NCBI RefSeq assembly: GCF_030403775.1
Contig: NZ_JAQMWQ010000018.1
Span: 57,685-121,684, forward strand
Length of the DNA: 64,000 nucleotides
Origin: Paenibacillus sp. BSR1-1
GTDB lineage: Bacteria > Bacillota > Bacilli > Bacillales > Cytobacillaceae
Reading direction: 5' to 3'
Numbering within the stretch: position 1 is the stretch's first letter; each line of letters opens with the position of its first letter. Below are positions 9,142 to 17,486 of the stretch, in pieces. The position numbers and the translations under genes were made by a program. Under the pieces are notes generated by a model. That model had not been told where the DNA came from and made no database searches. It saw only the letters and a list, made by a program, of their open reading frames with translations.

Positions 9142-9206
9142 AACAGCACCACTAAGAAGCAGTACTGTTCCTCTTAGTTTTTTTTGAGAGGGGTGCTAGA
9201 ACCTCT
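9142..9206 (-). promoter_or_regulatory. preQ1 class I riboswitch with terminator, controlling queCDE
   Basis: On the minus strand the aptamer reads AGAGGTTCTAGC, ACCCCTCT, an A-rich tail and CTAAG (9206 to 9173). This matches the preQ1-I consensus of an AGAGG/CCTCT stem followed by an A-rich linker and CTAAG. Immediately downstream, AACAGTACTGCT pairs with AGTGGTGCTGTT (9169 to 9142) and is followed by TTTTTCTATTTT, an intrinsic terminator. preQ1 binding should favour termination and switch the operon off. It lies 27 nt before the queC start. Confidence 0.93.
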
Positions 9207-9246
9207 ACCGCATCTGCCTGCGGATTATTATTTATTTCCGTTTCTA

Positions 9247-9273
9247 ACTATACCACAAAATAAATATTTTCAA
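9247..9273 (-). promoter_or_regulatory. Candidate sigma-A promoter of the queCDE transcript
   Basis: On the minus strand TTGAAA (9273-9268) and TATAGT (9252-9247) are separated by 15 bp, about 40 bp before the riboswitch aptamer. The spacing is short, so the exact promoter is uncertain. Confidence 0.4.
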
Positions 9274-9574
9274 AGATAAAATTTTTGCTAATTCTATATC
9301 ATTTTACCGAAATCAACTTCTAAATGATCGCCAACATCACAATAAAAATTGTTGTTCAATCGACATTTTGCTTTTAGTTTACACTCAACTATTTCAACTT
9401 ACTCATTCCAAAAAAAGAAATGCGCTCAATTTGCAGTAATATGTTGTTATTTCTTGCATTAAGTCTTGTTTTGATAGCTTTTGTCATATAGCAGGAAAAT
9501 AGGATACTTAATGGTGAATTACTATCATAACGATGATTATTTCCTAGATTTTTAAAGAGAGGAATGATTTGTAA
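9274..9574. other. Intergenic region between queC operon and MerR-type gene
   Basis: About 300 bp of AT-rich sequence between two divergent units. I see no coding capacity, clear hairpin or recognisable regulatory RNA. It presumably holds the promoter of the gene starting at 9575, whose ribosome site is GAGAGGAATG. Confidence 0.5.
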
Positions 9575-10453
9575 ATGAAAACCTATACCTTAAAAGAAGC
9601 AGCAAAAAAAATAAATATCGCGCCTGGAACCTTACGTCAGTGGGAAACAGAATTTAATGAGTTACTCGATATTCCCCGGACAAAACAAGGGGCAAGAATT
9701 TATGGAGAAAGAGAGATAAACCTCCTTTTCGATATTAAAAGTATGCAAGAAAAAAAGGCAAGTAAAGAGCTTATTCGCAAATCGCTACAACCAAAACCAG
9801 AGTCCGAAAATGTTGCTGAAACTGATTTAGAACCCTCTGTCATCTCTGTAGAAGTCATTTCAGAACCGAAAACGCCGGCGGTTGTAGAGGAGTATCCATT
9901 AAATAATGCCAATCTTTTTTTCGAAGCCATGGATACCTATACGCAAAATTTTTTAAATGAAGTAAAAGAAGAAATCCGAAGTGTTGTCCGTAAAGAGGTA
10001 ATAGAGGAAGTAAAAAAAGAAATTAAAAATGGAACATTAACTACTGTCAAATCAATTTCCGATTCGATTTATAAATCATCAGCCAACACACAATCTGATA
10101 TTCAACAGCTTTCAGAATCTATTGAAAAAGCTTCTGAACATACGCTAGAATCATTGCAATACCTTTCTAATAATATTGCAAACGTTTCAATGGAAACAAC
10201 TGAAGAAATTTTCACCCTTTCAAAACAACTTTCCGAAACCACAGAAGAATTGTCTCATTATGTTGATGTAACCAATAACGAAATCTCAAACCTTGCTGAA
10301 GCTATTTCCATTGACCGTGAATTTTTTATCGAAGAACGAAATCAATACCGTCAAGAAATTACTCAAAGGGAATTAGCATTTCAACAAATGCTGACAAGCT
10401 TTAGAGATGTAGCAGCATCCAAAGAAAAGAAATGGTGGAAATTCTGGGCTTAA
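9575..10453 (+). CDS. MerR-type HTH, coiled-coil protein with DUF3967-like C-terminus
   Basis: This 292-aa protein has a MerR-like winged helix at residues 1-70 (YTLKEAAKKINIAPGTLRQWE). A proline-rich linker follows, then a long coiled coil over about residues 110-275. The tail ends KKWWKFWA, a basic, tryptophan-rich segment that could touch the membrane. There is no ligand-binding domain. The architecture matches proteins carrying DUF3967 and resembles RacA, which is encoded directly downstream. A role in DNA or chromosome organisation is more likely than classic MerR regulation, but this is inference. The start is ATG 9575. Confidence 0.8.
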   Translation: MKTYTLKEAAKKINIAPGTLRQWETEFNELLDIPRTKQGARIYGEREINLLFDIKSMQEKKASKELIRKSLQPKPESENVAETDLEPSVISVEVISEPKTPAVVEEYPLNNANLFFEAMDTYTQNFLNEVKEEIRSVVRKEVIEEVKKEIKNGTLTTVKSISDSIYKSSANTQSDIQQLSESIEKASEHTLESLQYLSNNIANVSMETTEEIFTLSKQLSETTEELSHYVDVTNNEISNLAEAISIDREFFIEERNQYRQEITQRELAFQQMLTSFRDVAASKEKKWWKFWA

Positions 10454-10515
10454 AAGATTGTTAATCAAATCGTCGTTCGGAGTTTACGAGAATTTTAACT
10501 TTGGAGGGATTCGAT

Positions 10516-11037
10516 ATGAATACAAGCGAGGCCGCTAAATTATTAGGAGTGTCTACTAGTACGATTCAACGCTGGGTAAAACAGCTCGACCTGCCAATGG
10601 AACGAAATGAACGAGGGCATTATCATTTTAATGACAAGGACATTAAGGTATTACAAGAAATTCATGAACAACTGCAAAGCGGGACACTAATTCAAGAAAT
10701 TGTTCCTGTAAAAGAGAAGAAGATACCTCGAAAAGGTATAGTTAACTCTACGGAGAAGAATGAAACATTTGAAAAGCTGCTTGAAAAAGTTAATAAACTA
10801 GAAATGGGTCTTCATGCAAAAGCAGATTCGGTTGCTTCCTACCAGCTTTTACAGCATCGCCGTGAAATTGAAGAACTGCAGCAACAAATAAAAGAATTAA
10901 CACAACTGGTAGAAACACTTCAAACAGAAATGAACGAAATGAAAAGACCGCCTCAAATAGAAAAACCACTCGTCCTGGACAACGGAAAAGTCAAAAGAAA
11001 AAAGAAAAGTTTCGTTAGTTCATTACTTGGATTGTAA
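10516..11037 (+). CDS. racA: RacA-like chromosome-anchoring protein
   Basis: RacA binds origin-proximal DNA and tethers it to the cell pole (via DivIVA) during the axial-filament stage of sporulation. This 173-aa protein has the MerR-like HTH (MNTSEAAKLLGVSTSTIQRW). It also has RNERGHYHF and the block SYQLLQHRREIEELQ, which is nearly the same in B. subtilis RacA (184 aa). A coiled coil covers about residues 75-145 and the C-terminus is a basic KRKKKSF tail. The ATG at 10516 follows GGAGGG by eight bases; an in-frame TTG at 10501 overlaps that site. It follows the related gene by 62 bp and is probably cotranscribed. Confidence 0.88.
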   Translation: MNTSEAAKLLGVSTSTIQRWVKQLDLPMERNERGHYHFNDKDIKVLQEIHEQLQSGTLIQEIVPVKEKKIPRKGIVNSTEKNETFEKLLEKVNKLEMGLHAKADSVASYQLLQHRREIEELQQQIKELTQLVETLQTEMNEMKRPPQIEKPLVLDNGKVKRKKKSFVSSLLGL

Positions 11038-11050
11038 TTGGGCAAAAAAT

Positions 11051-11079
11051 TAGCCGAATGTGATCAACACATTCGGCTA
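11051..11079. terminator. Bidirectional terminator after racA and acyltransferase
   Basis: A 12-bp perfect stem (TAGCCGAATGTG / CACATTCGGCTA) lies between two convergent genes. The T-run is better on the minus strand (ATTTTTT) than on the plus strand. Confidence 0.85.
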
Positions 11080-12066
11080 TCATACTTTTAATTCAACTAG
11101 AGGCTGCGTATATTTTTTCATCAAATAACTTCCAAGAACTTTACATATCAAGAAAGAAATGATGAAAAGTAAAAGATAATTTCCAGATATGGAATTTAAT
11201 TGCTCATCCGGAATGAACGTTTGAAACGATTTAATAATAAAACCATGAAATAAATAAATATATAAGGTTCTTTCTCCGATTTTCGTTAATTTAAACTGAG
11301 TGGACGGTATAAGAGCTAAAAACCCAAACATTACTATGAATGTCACACCATATTGGAGTCCACGCAATAACCCATCTGATACCTCTTTCCCTCCCATGTT
11401 TGCATATGATGTATCACCTAACAACCATGGAACTGCATCTTTTGGGAAACCAAATCCAACCAATAAAAGTGTTACTGATATGATTAATATCCCCAATGGA
11501 AGGGAGTACTTTGCTCTGATAATCCTTTTTAACTGATTCCCATTTAGTAAGTACCCCAATAAAAAATATGGAAAAAATACAAATGTCCTTGATAAGCTTA
11601 AGAAACTGCCTATATGATCAACATAACCTACCCCGATACCGATTGCGATAGCAATCACTAAACCCTTCCATCTAAGTTCTGCGAAGATATATAACAACAA
11701 ATTCCAGCAGAACAAACTCATTAAAAACCATAGCGTCCAATGCGGATGGAGTAAATCAAAATTCAATTTGTCTTCCTGTCCGTTTAAATAATAATAAACA
11801 GAATAAATAGATTGAAAAATAAAATAAGGAATTAATATTTTTTTTACAGACTTTTTCAAGTAGCCAGGTTTTTTATAACCTTTTGCGAAGTATCCGGAGA
11901 TTAATATAAATGCTGGCATATGGAATAAAAAAATCGCGGAATATAAGGTAAAAAGGAGCCCATCGTGTTCCTTTAAAGGACTGATGAGATGCCCAAAAAC
12001 AACAAGAAAAATTAATATAAATTTGGCATTATCGAAATATTTACTCCTTTTTGAAATTGAACCCAT
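11080..12066 (-). CDS. Membrane acyltransferase, acyltransferase-3 family
   Basis: This 328-aa integral membrane protein has about ten transmembrane helices. It starts with SKRSKYFDNAKFILIFLVVFGH, whose histidine is the conserved active-site residue of acyltransferase-3 proteins. FHMPAFILISGYF and the C-terminal YLFHGF also fit the family. It lacks the SGNH esterase domain of OatA. It should transfer acetyl or another acyl group onto a sugar of a surface polymer or small molecule; the acceptor is unknown. It is close in size to B. subtilis YkrP. It is monocistronic, with no related gene beside it. Confidence 0.85.
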   Translation of the reverse strand: MGSISKRSKYFDNAKFILIFLVVFGHLISPLKEHDGLLFTLYSAIFLFHMPAFILISGYFAKGYKKPGYLKKSVKKILIPYFIFQSIYSVYYYLNGQEDKLNFDLLHPHWTLWFLMSLFCWNLLLYIFAELRWKGLVIAIAIGIGVGYVDHIGSFLSLSRTFVFFPYFLLGYLLNGNQLKRIIRAKYSLPLGILIISVTLLLVGFGFPKDAVPWLLGDTSYANMGGKEVSDGLLRGLQYGVTFIVMFGFLALIPSTQFKLTKIGERTLYIYLFHGFIIKSFQTFIPDEQLNSISGNYLLLFIISFLICKVLGSYLMKKYTQPLVELKV

Positions 12067-12363
12067 TTTATCACCCCATAGTTTAATTCACTCAAAAAGG
12101 TATATTAAAATTTTCCAAAACACCCTGTTCATCCATGATACCTCAAAACCATTACGGAAATATGTTAGCGGATTTACATAATATTTCATGTAAATTACAA
12201 TTTTGAAATAATAATCAAATATACCCACGATTAAATTACCACTCAATTCTTAATAAACCCTTAAAATGGTTGGGGCAAGTCATTTCATTTTGCGAGGCAT
12301 CATGGAACTGTTAAAATTTCTTTATGATTACCCATTAAAGTTTTTATGAAAGAGGCTGACAAT

Positions 12364-13377
12364 ATGAATCAAGAAAAAACAAGCAAACGTCTAAGTGATA
12401 TTCCATATTCAGTCCTTGATCTTTCTCCCATCATTGAAGGAGGAACTCCTGCTGAGTCATTAAGAAACACGTTAGACCTTGCCCGTCATGTTGAAAAATT
12501 AGGCTATAACCGCTATTGGCTTGCAGAGCATCATAATATGCTAGGGATTGCGAGTTCTGCGACAGCTGTGGTTATTGGTCATGTTGCAGCTGGCACTACT
12601 TCCATCCGCGTTGGTTCTGGCGGGATTATGCTTCCCAATCATTCACCACTAATCATTGCCGAGCAATTTGGAACGCTTGAATCTCTCTTTCCAGGTCGTA
12701 TTGACCTTGGACTAGGCCGTGCACCAGGAACAGACCAGATGACAGCCCATGCACTTAGAAGAGACCGGCGAAGCGATGGCCATGACTTCCCTGAGCAGCT
12801 GGGTGAACTCCGAGAGTACTTTAATCCATCAGGGAAAAATTATGTAAAGGCCATTCCTGGAGAAGGATTGGATGTCCCAATTTGGTTATTGGGTTCCAGC
12901 GGTTTTAGTGCTCAATTAGCAGGACAATTAGGATTGCCTTTTTCCTTTGCTAGTCATTTTTCTCCTGAATACACGAAACCTGCTCTTGCTCTATATCGCA
13001 GCAAATTCAAACCATCAGATGTACTCGAGAAGCCTTATGCCATGGTGGGAGTGAATGTTATTGCCGCGGAAACAGATAATGAAGCTAACTGGCTTTCAAC
13101 CTCAATGCAGCAGCAATTCCTAGCGTTAATCCGAAATAACCCTGGAAAGCTCCAGCCTCCTGTCGAAAATATTGATTCGCTTTGCAGTGATTATGAAAAG
13201 TCACTGTTAGCCGGTCGATTGAGTACGTCTATTGTAGGCTCACCGAAAACGGTTAAGGAGAAACTGCAAGCCTTTTTAGATGAAACCCAGGCAGATGAGA
13301 TGATTATCAATTCACAAATATTTGATCATCAAGCCCGGCTTCGTTCTTATGAAATTTTATCTGAAATAGTTAAATGA
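12364..13377 (+). CDS. LLM-class flavin-dependent oxidoreductase (luciferase-like)
   Basis: This 337-aa protein belongs to the bacterial luciferase-like monooxygenases, TIM-barrel enzymes using FMNH2. Recognisable blocks are YWLAEHHNM, GSGGIMLPNHSPL, AEQFGTLESLFPGRIDLGLGR and GSSGFSAQLA. All are typical of the subgroup containing B. subtilis YceB and YvbT. The ATG at 12364 is chosen because GAAAGAGG lies nine bases upstream; the in-frame ATG at 12346 has no site. The substrate is unknown. It is monocistronic, ending at a bidirectional hairpin. Confidence 0.9.
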   Translation: MNQEKTSKRLSDIPYSVLDLSPIIEGGTPAESLRNTLDLARHVEKLGYNRYWLAEHHNMLGIASSATAVVIGHVAAGTTSIRVGSGGIMLPNHSPLIIAEQFGTLESLFPGRIDLGLGRAPGTDQMTAHALRRDRRSDGHDFPEQLGELREYFNPSGKNYVKAIPGEGLDVPIWLLGSSGFSAQLAGQLGLPFSFASHFSPEYTKPALALYRSKFKPSDVLEKPYAMVGVNVIAAETDNEANWLSTSMQQQFLALIRNNPGKLQPPVENIDSLCSDYEKSLLAGRLSTSIVGSPKTVKEKLQAFLDETQADEMIINSQIFDHQARLRSYEILSEIVK

Positions 13378-13385
13378 ACATAAAA

Positions 13386-13412
13386 AAGAGCTTGGCTGCC
13401 CAAGCTCTTTTT
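13386..13412. terminator. Bidirectional terminator between LLM gene and nrnB
   Basis: AAGAGCTTGG pairs perfectly with CCAAGCTCTT around a CTGC loop. It is flanked by an A-run on the left and a T-run on the right, so it can work in both directions. Confidence 0.88.
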
Positions 13413-14661
13413 AAATGTTTACAATATCCACAATCCTGTTACTAATTGTTTCAGGATATTTTTCTTTTATTTCCTCCAATGAAATCTGGAGATTTTTTGC
13501 AAGTAATGGAAGATATTCTTTGTCATATCGGAGCCAAGAAGCGTAGTTTCTTTTTAAAAATCGTTCAGCCTCTGCATAAGACAAGAATGATTGATTTAGC
13601 TTCTCCCCATTATGGAATACAATGTAACTGCTATTACCCTTCGGCTGAATAAAACTAATTTCCCCTTTATGGTTCTGATAACTGCTGCCATAGGAGGCTT
13701 CTTTCACATTAAATTCATTTCGATCTGCGTCTGGCTTAGGAGAAGAAAGATTAAAAACTCCCACAATAAACGTTTCAAATGCTTCAGCTGTTAAATCCGC
13801 TCCGGAGGCTTTCGGGTGGCCGCCGCCGCCATATTTTTGGGCAAATTGGGCTACATTTACGTCATCGTGAATAGTTCGGAATCCCATTTTTTTACCTCCG
13901 ACATTCAATAATGCAATCATATCAAAATACGGATAAAGATTATTTAATGCATTTCCCAACTCAGATAAATATTGCTCCGCATGGACAATTCCGACACAAT
14001 AATCGCCAACAAAGGTTTGGACCATTTGTCTGCTCTTCGACTGAATGTATCTGCTTATCTTCTGCTCTTCGATATCAAGTAGCATGTTTTCCGTTTCAGT
14101 CAGATCAAATGAATCTCTGTTTTCTGTCAGCCTTTTTAGCATCTCTTCTTCAAACTGCTCGCGGTTCCTGATATAGAATAAATCATTTAATCTTTTTGCT
14201 TTGATATTATCATTTTCATCCCATTCCCATGTATCATACTGGCGGACCAAGTCGATAAATTCCTCTAAAGCCTTATTTCGCTCTAACCTTCCATGTTCAA
14301 CAAGGAAATCATAAAACAATGAGGTAGCGCAAGTCTTTTTACCCGTCTCATACTCCGCCCTTACACTTGCCCACTTATACTCATTAAAATGCATCGCGGT
14401 CGCATGATGGTCAATCATTTGAATATGCTTGCCCTGCCGAAATCTTTCTGCCAATTTTTTCTCAACATCGTTATTGACGGCTAAATCAGTTATATACACT
14501 TCTTCTGCATTATTCTCTAAATTAGAAATAAATGCTTCCACCCTTTGATTTAGATTTCGGTAGGAGCAATATGCTACATCTGCCTTTTCCCCAAATGCAA
14601 TCTTAGCGATCAAGCCGCAGCCAAGTCCATCCAAATCAATGTCTGTAAAAAGTTTTACCAT
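13411..14661 (-). CDS. nrnB: DHH-family nanoRNase/oligoribonuclease NrnB
   Basis: NrnB degrades 2-5-nt RNA fragments and other short oligonucleotides in the cytoplasm. The DHH domain shows FTDIDLDGLGCG at the N-terminus and IDHHATA at about residue 85. The DHHA1 domain shows GGGGHPKASG near residue 280. The order and many blocks (RQYDTWEW, KRLNDLFY, VQTFVGDYCVGIVHAE) match B. subtilis NrnB/YngD (399 aa). The ATG at 14661 follows GGTGGGGAAGAG; the frame open to 14691 adds ten unsupported residues. Length is 416 aa. Confidence 0.9.
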   Translation of the reverse strand: MVKLFTDIDLDGLGCGLIAKIAFGEKADVAYCSYRNLNQRVEAFISNLENNAEEVYITDLAVNNDVEKKLAERFRQGKHIQMIDHHATAMHFNEYKWASVRAEYETGKKTCATSLFYDFLVEHGRLERNKALEEFIDLVRQYDTWEWDENDNIKAKRLNDLFYIRNREQFEEEMLKRLTENRDSFDLTETENMLLDIEEQKISRYIQSKSRQMVQTFVGDYCVGIVHAEQYLSELGNALNNLYPYFDMIALLNVGGKKMGFRTIHDDVNVAQFAQKYGGGGHPKASGADLTAEAFETFIVGVFNLSSPKPDADRNEFNVKEASYGSSYQNHKGEISFIQPKGNSSYIVFHNGEKLNQSFLSYAEAERFLKRNYASWLRYDKEYLPLLAKNLQISLEEIKEKYPETISNRIVDIVNI

Positions 14662-14856
14662 CTCTTCCCCACCATTCAAAAATTTATCCATAACGTATAG
14701 TTTGGATTCGGAAGTTTGTTCTTATACTTTGTTTTGTTAGAAAAGAAATATAACCTACCTTTATGACCAGGTAACAAACATCACATACAGTTTAAAAACA
14801 ATATGATACGATTTACAAGTAGTTATAAAAGAAATCATATGAAATGGGGTTATGAA

Positions 14857-15828
14857 TTGAACTTTCCACAACTCAAAATAGGTCATATCATGCCAAAGGT
14901 TCCGATCCTTCAAGGAGGAATGGGTGTAGGTATCTCTTTAAGCAAACTGGCATCAGCAGTCGCAAATGCTGGTGGGATTGGGATTATTTCTGGGACAGGA
15001 ATTTCAGTTACGGAAATGCGTGCTCACATTAAAAAAGCTAGAAATCTAATCAAAGACACAGGGTATATAGGGGTCAATGTTTTGTTTGCTATGAATGATT
15101 TTGCTGAAAAAATGAAAGCTGCCCTAGAAGAAAAGGTCGATTTTATTATCTCTGGCGCAGGAATTTCAAGGGATATGTATACCTGGGGAAAACAAGCTGG
15201 AATTCCGGTCATTTCGATTGTTTCCTCAGCCAAATTGGCTAGAATTTCTGAAAGGCTAGGTGCTTCTGCAGTAGTGGTTGAAGGGTTTGAGGCTGGAGGT
15301 CATCTTGGAACTAATCGCCTAATGTTTGACATACTTCCAGAAGTTATTGAATCGGTTTCCATTCCCGTTATTGCTGCAGGAGGCATTATGAATGGAAGCG
15401 ATATCTTAAAAGCACTTTCTATGGGTGCTTCAGGGGTGCAAATGGGGACACGGTTTGTGGCCAGCGAAGAATGTGATGCCCCATTAGCGTTTAAACAAAA
15501 ATTCGTTAATGCCCAAAAGGATGATTTGGTTCTGGTTAAAACTACTGTTGGCTTACAAGGGAGGGCCATAAGGAATCATTTTACCAACTTAATCAGTGGA
15601 TCAGACAAATTAAAAATTGCTAAATGTCAGGATTGTTTAAAAAATTGTTCTTATCGTTTTTGCACACTAGATTCTCTCGTTACCTCAGTGAATGGGGATG
15701 TTGAAAACGGGTTAGTTTTTGCGGGCGCAAGAGTGGATGAAATTAAAGAAATATTACCTGTCCAAAAAATCATCGACAATCTTACATTGGAGTTTAAAGA
15801 GTCCGTAAATAAAAGTCTTTTAACATAA
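14857..15828 (+). CDS. Nitronate monooxygenase (2-nitropropane dioxygenase family)
   Basis: This FMN-dependent TIM-barrel enzyme (about 323 aa) should oxidise alkyl nitronates such as propionate 3-nitronate. Family motifs are PILQGGMGVGIS, GGIGIISG, EGFEAGGHLG, PVIAAGGI and GVQMGTRFVAS. A C-terminal cysteine-rich stretch (CQDCLKNC..RFC) is unusual and could bind metal. I prefer the TTG at 14857, six bases after GGGGT, giving MNFPQLKIGHIMPK. ATGs at 14839 and 14803 are in frame but poorly served. A FabK-like enoyl reductase role is an alternative but less likely without fab genes nearby. Confidence 0.85.
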   Translation: MNFPQLKIGHIMPKVPILQGGMGVGISLSKLASAVANAGGIGIISGTGISVTEMRAHIKKARNLIKDTGYIGVNVLFAMNDFAEKMKAALEEKVDFIISGAGISRDMYTWGKQAGIPVISIVSSAKLARISERLGASAVVVEGFEAGGHLGTNRLMFDILPEVIESVSIPVIAAGGIMNGSDILKALSMGASGVQMGTRFVASEECDAPLAFKQKFVNAQKDDLVLVKTTVGLQGRAIRNHFTNLISGSDKLKIAKCQDCLKNCSYRFCTLDSLVTSVNGDVENGLVFAGARVDEIKEILPVQKIIDNLTLEFKESVNKSLLT

Positions 15829-15869
15829 AAGACAAAGCCAACCATAAAATGAAGGGTTGGCTTTGTCTT
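15829..15869. terminator. Bidirectional terminator, nitronate monooxygenase / nitroreductase
   Basis: A 15-bp perfect stem (AAGACAAAGCCAACC / GGTTGGCTTTGTCTT) with an 11-base loop sits between convergent genes and is followed by TTTATTT on the plus strand. Confidence 0.9.
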
Positions 15870-15878
15870 TATTTATTC

Positions 15879-16364
15879 TTATGGCAGCTTCTTTATTTTG
15901 CTATTAATTGAAGTTCTTGGCTTTGGAGCTGGTATTTCTTCTGGGTATCCAACAGCAAGAACGCCAATGAGGTCATAATTATCAGGAATTCCGAGGGTCT
16001 CTCGATTTTTTCCTTTCGCTCCTATCGATGACCAAAATGTCCCTACTTCCTCAGCCCAGGCAGCCAGATTAAAATTTTGGACAAAACAGGCAGTTGCCAT
16101 TGCATTTTCTTCAGATTCAATTTTTGTTGCTCCATGTTTGGATAATATTGCCATCAAAAAAGGGGCATTCCCAAAATTTGTTTTATGGTTCAATTTTGCT
16201 CGTGTTTCACTTCCAATAATATAAATCTCCCATGGCTCGGTCATTCGATGATTAGGCGCCATTGCCGCTGCCTGGAGCCACGAATGAATCAACTCTTCCT
16301 TAACTGAAACTGGTTTGAATTTTTTTATATTTCTTCGTGTATTAATTGCGTCTAAAATATTCAT
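15879..16364 (-). CDS. Nitroreductase family FMN oxidoreductase
   Basis: This is a 161-aa, short nitroreductase-fold protein. The N-terminal AINTRRNIKKFK carries the FMN-phosphate arginines, and AAMAPNHRMTEPWEIYII and GVLAVGYPEE match the family. It is shorter than NfsA/NfsB (about 215 aa), typical of the minimal subgroup. The ATG at 16364 follows GGTGGAG by eight bases. The substrate could be nitro compounds, quinones or flavin. It faces the nitronate monooxygenase across a shared terminator, which is suggestive but not proof of shared nitro-compound chemistry. Confidence 0.85.
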   Translation of the reverse strand: MNILDAINTRRNIKKFKPVSVKEELIHSWLQAAAMAPNHRMTEPWEIYIIGSETRAKLNHKTNFGNAPFLMAILSKHGATKIESEENAMATACFVQNFNLAAWAEEVGTFWSSIGAKGKNRETLGIPDNYDLIGVLAVGYPEEIPAPKPRTSINSKIKKLP

Positions 16365-16507
16365 TTCTATTACTCCACCCTTCATCCATCGGTCATTGTA
16401 TTATCATATGTTAACTATTACCAACAATGTGCTTTTCAAATCTACTTGAGTAAAAAACATCCGCATGTACAAAATAATCATCGACCCTATTGAAGGGAGG
16501 GACTTAA

Positions 16508-16633
16508 ATGACAAATCGTAACGACAATCGTGAGAGGAAAAATAAATATCCGGCCAACAAAAAACAAGATACTGAATTCTCAAAAGAGACAAGTATTCGA
16601 AGTGAGATAACGAAAAAAGATTTACAAAAATAA
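16508..16633 (+). CDS. 41-aa highly charged small protein
   Basis: This short ORF has a very strong ribosome site (GAAGGGAGGG, about six bases before ATG 16508) and its own terminator. The product MTNRNDNRERKNKYP... is almost entirely polar, rich in K, R, N, E and D, and has no hydrophobic core. I do not recognise the family. The composition resembles small intrinsically disordered proteins common in spore formers, but I see no diagnostic motif. Confidence 0.6.
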   Translation: MTNRNDNRERKNKYPANKKQDTEFSKETSIRSEITKKDLQK

Positions 16634-16649
16634 AGTATTTTTATTAGTA

Positions 16650-16674
16650 AAGGAGGCAGGTCCTCCTTTTTTAG
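16650..16674 (+). terminator. Terminator of the 41-aa gene
   Basis: AAGGAGG pairs with CCTCCTT around a five-base loop, followed by TTTTTAG on the plus strand. It sits 17 bp after the small ORF stop, directly before the convergent M50 gene stop. Confidence 0.75.
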
Positions 16675-17354
16675 TTTTTCAGTTTATAATAGCCTTTTTT
16701 CAAGCCGTAGTAACAAAACCAAAGTGACTGAATAAAGAAGAAAATCCCCCAAAGTGGCGCAGGAATAATATGCGTCAATTGCGAAAGATTTACAGCATCC
16801 CCCGCCGCACCGGGCTGAATAAAGCTAATAATTAAGATTTCATAAGCACTTTGAACGGAATCAACCAATAAAATTGAAGCAATCAAAAGTAAAATATGAT
16901 CTCTTAGACCTTGACTTCCTTTTATCAATAAAATTAAAAAGGCGACCGCAAAGGAACAGAGCCAAAATATCCCATATGGATTACGTACCCAAAATAACAA
17001 ATTTAGAAAAATAAAACCTAACAATATATCAATTAAGATTATTTGTTTTTTCTTTCCGATTAGCAAAAATGAAAGGAACGCCATAAAAGAAGCAAATGTA
17101 TAGCCAGCAAGACTGGTAAAAAAGCTGCCAATCCATGTAGATTGATTACTATAGGTCGCACCTTCTGAATTCATAAACAACGATATTCTTTCGACATTGC
17201 CGCTAAATAGCGCAATCAAAGCATGGCCGGATTCATGGATAAGGGTATTAATAATTTTTACATAATTACCGATAATGGGCACATGAATCAATAGAAAAGC
17301 AAACACGAGGAAAAAGAAAAACTTCGAACTAAATTTATCTCGAACAAAGCTCAT
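16671..17354 (-). CDS. M50B-type membrane metallopeptidase
   Basis: This 227-aa integral membrane protein has the zinc motif HESGH at residues 40-44 within a hydrophobic segment, as in site-2-type proteases of the M50B group. About seven transmembrane helices are predicted. The second conserved aspartate motif of classic S2P enzymes is not obvious, so activity is uncertain. The M50B subgroup is poorly characterised. It lies downstream of, and in the same direction as, a two-component system but is separated from it by a terminator, so it is probably a separate unit. Confidence 0.75.
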   Translation of the reverse strand: MSFVRDKFSSKFFFFLVFAFLLIHVPIIGNYVKIINTLIHESGHALIALFSGNVERISLFMNSEGATYSNQSTWIGSFFTSLAGYTFASFMAFLSFLLIGKKKQIILIDILLGFIFLNLLFWVRNPYGIFWLCSFAVAFLILLIKGSQGLRDHILLLIASILLVDSVQSAYEILIISFIQPGAAGDAVNLSQLTHIIPAPLWGIFFFIQSLWFCYYGLKKGYYKLKN

Positions 17355-17437
17355 TTTACATTCTCCTCTTTTTTTGAATATTTTTTATTATCTTTATTTT
17401 AACATCTTTTAAGGAAACTTTTACAAAATAAACATAA

Positions 17438-17468
17438 AAGGCAGGCAATATCTTAGATTGCCTGCCTT
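17438..17468. terminator. Terminator after the histidine kinase gene
   Basis: AAGGCAGGCAAT pairs with ATTGCCTGCCTT around a seven-base loop. On the minus strand the stem runs into TTTTATG. Confidence 0.82.
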
Positions 17469-17486
17469 CTTTTTTCATCCATTTTG

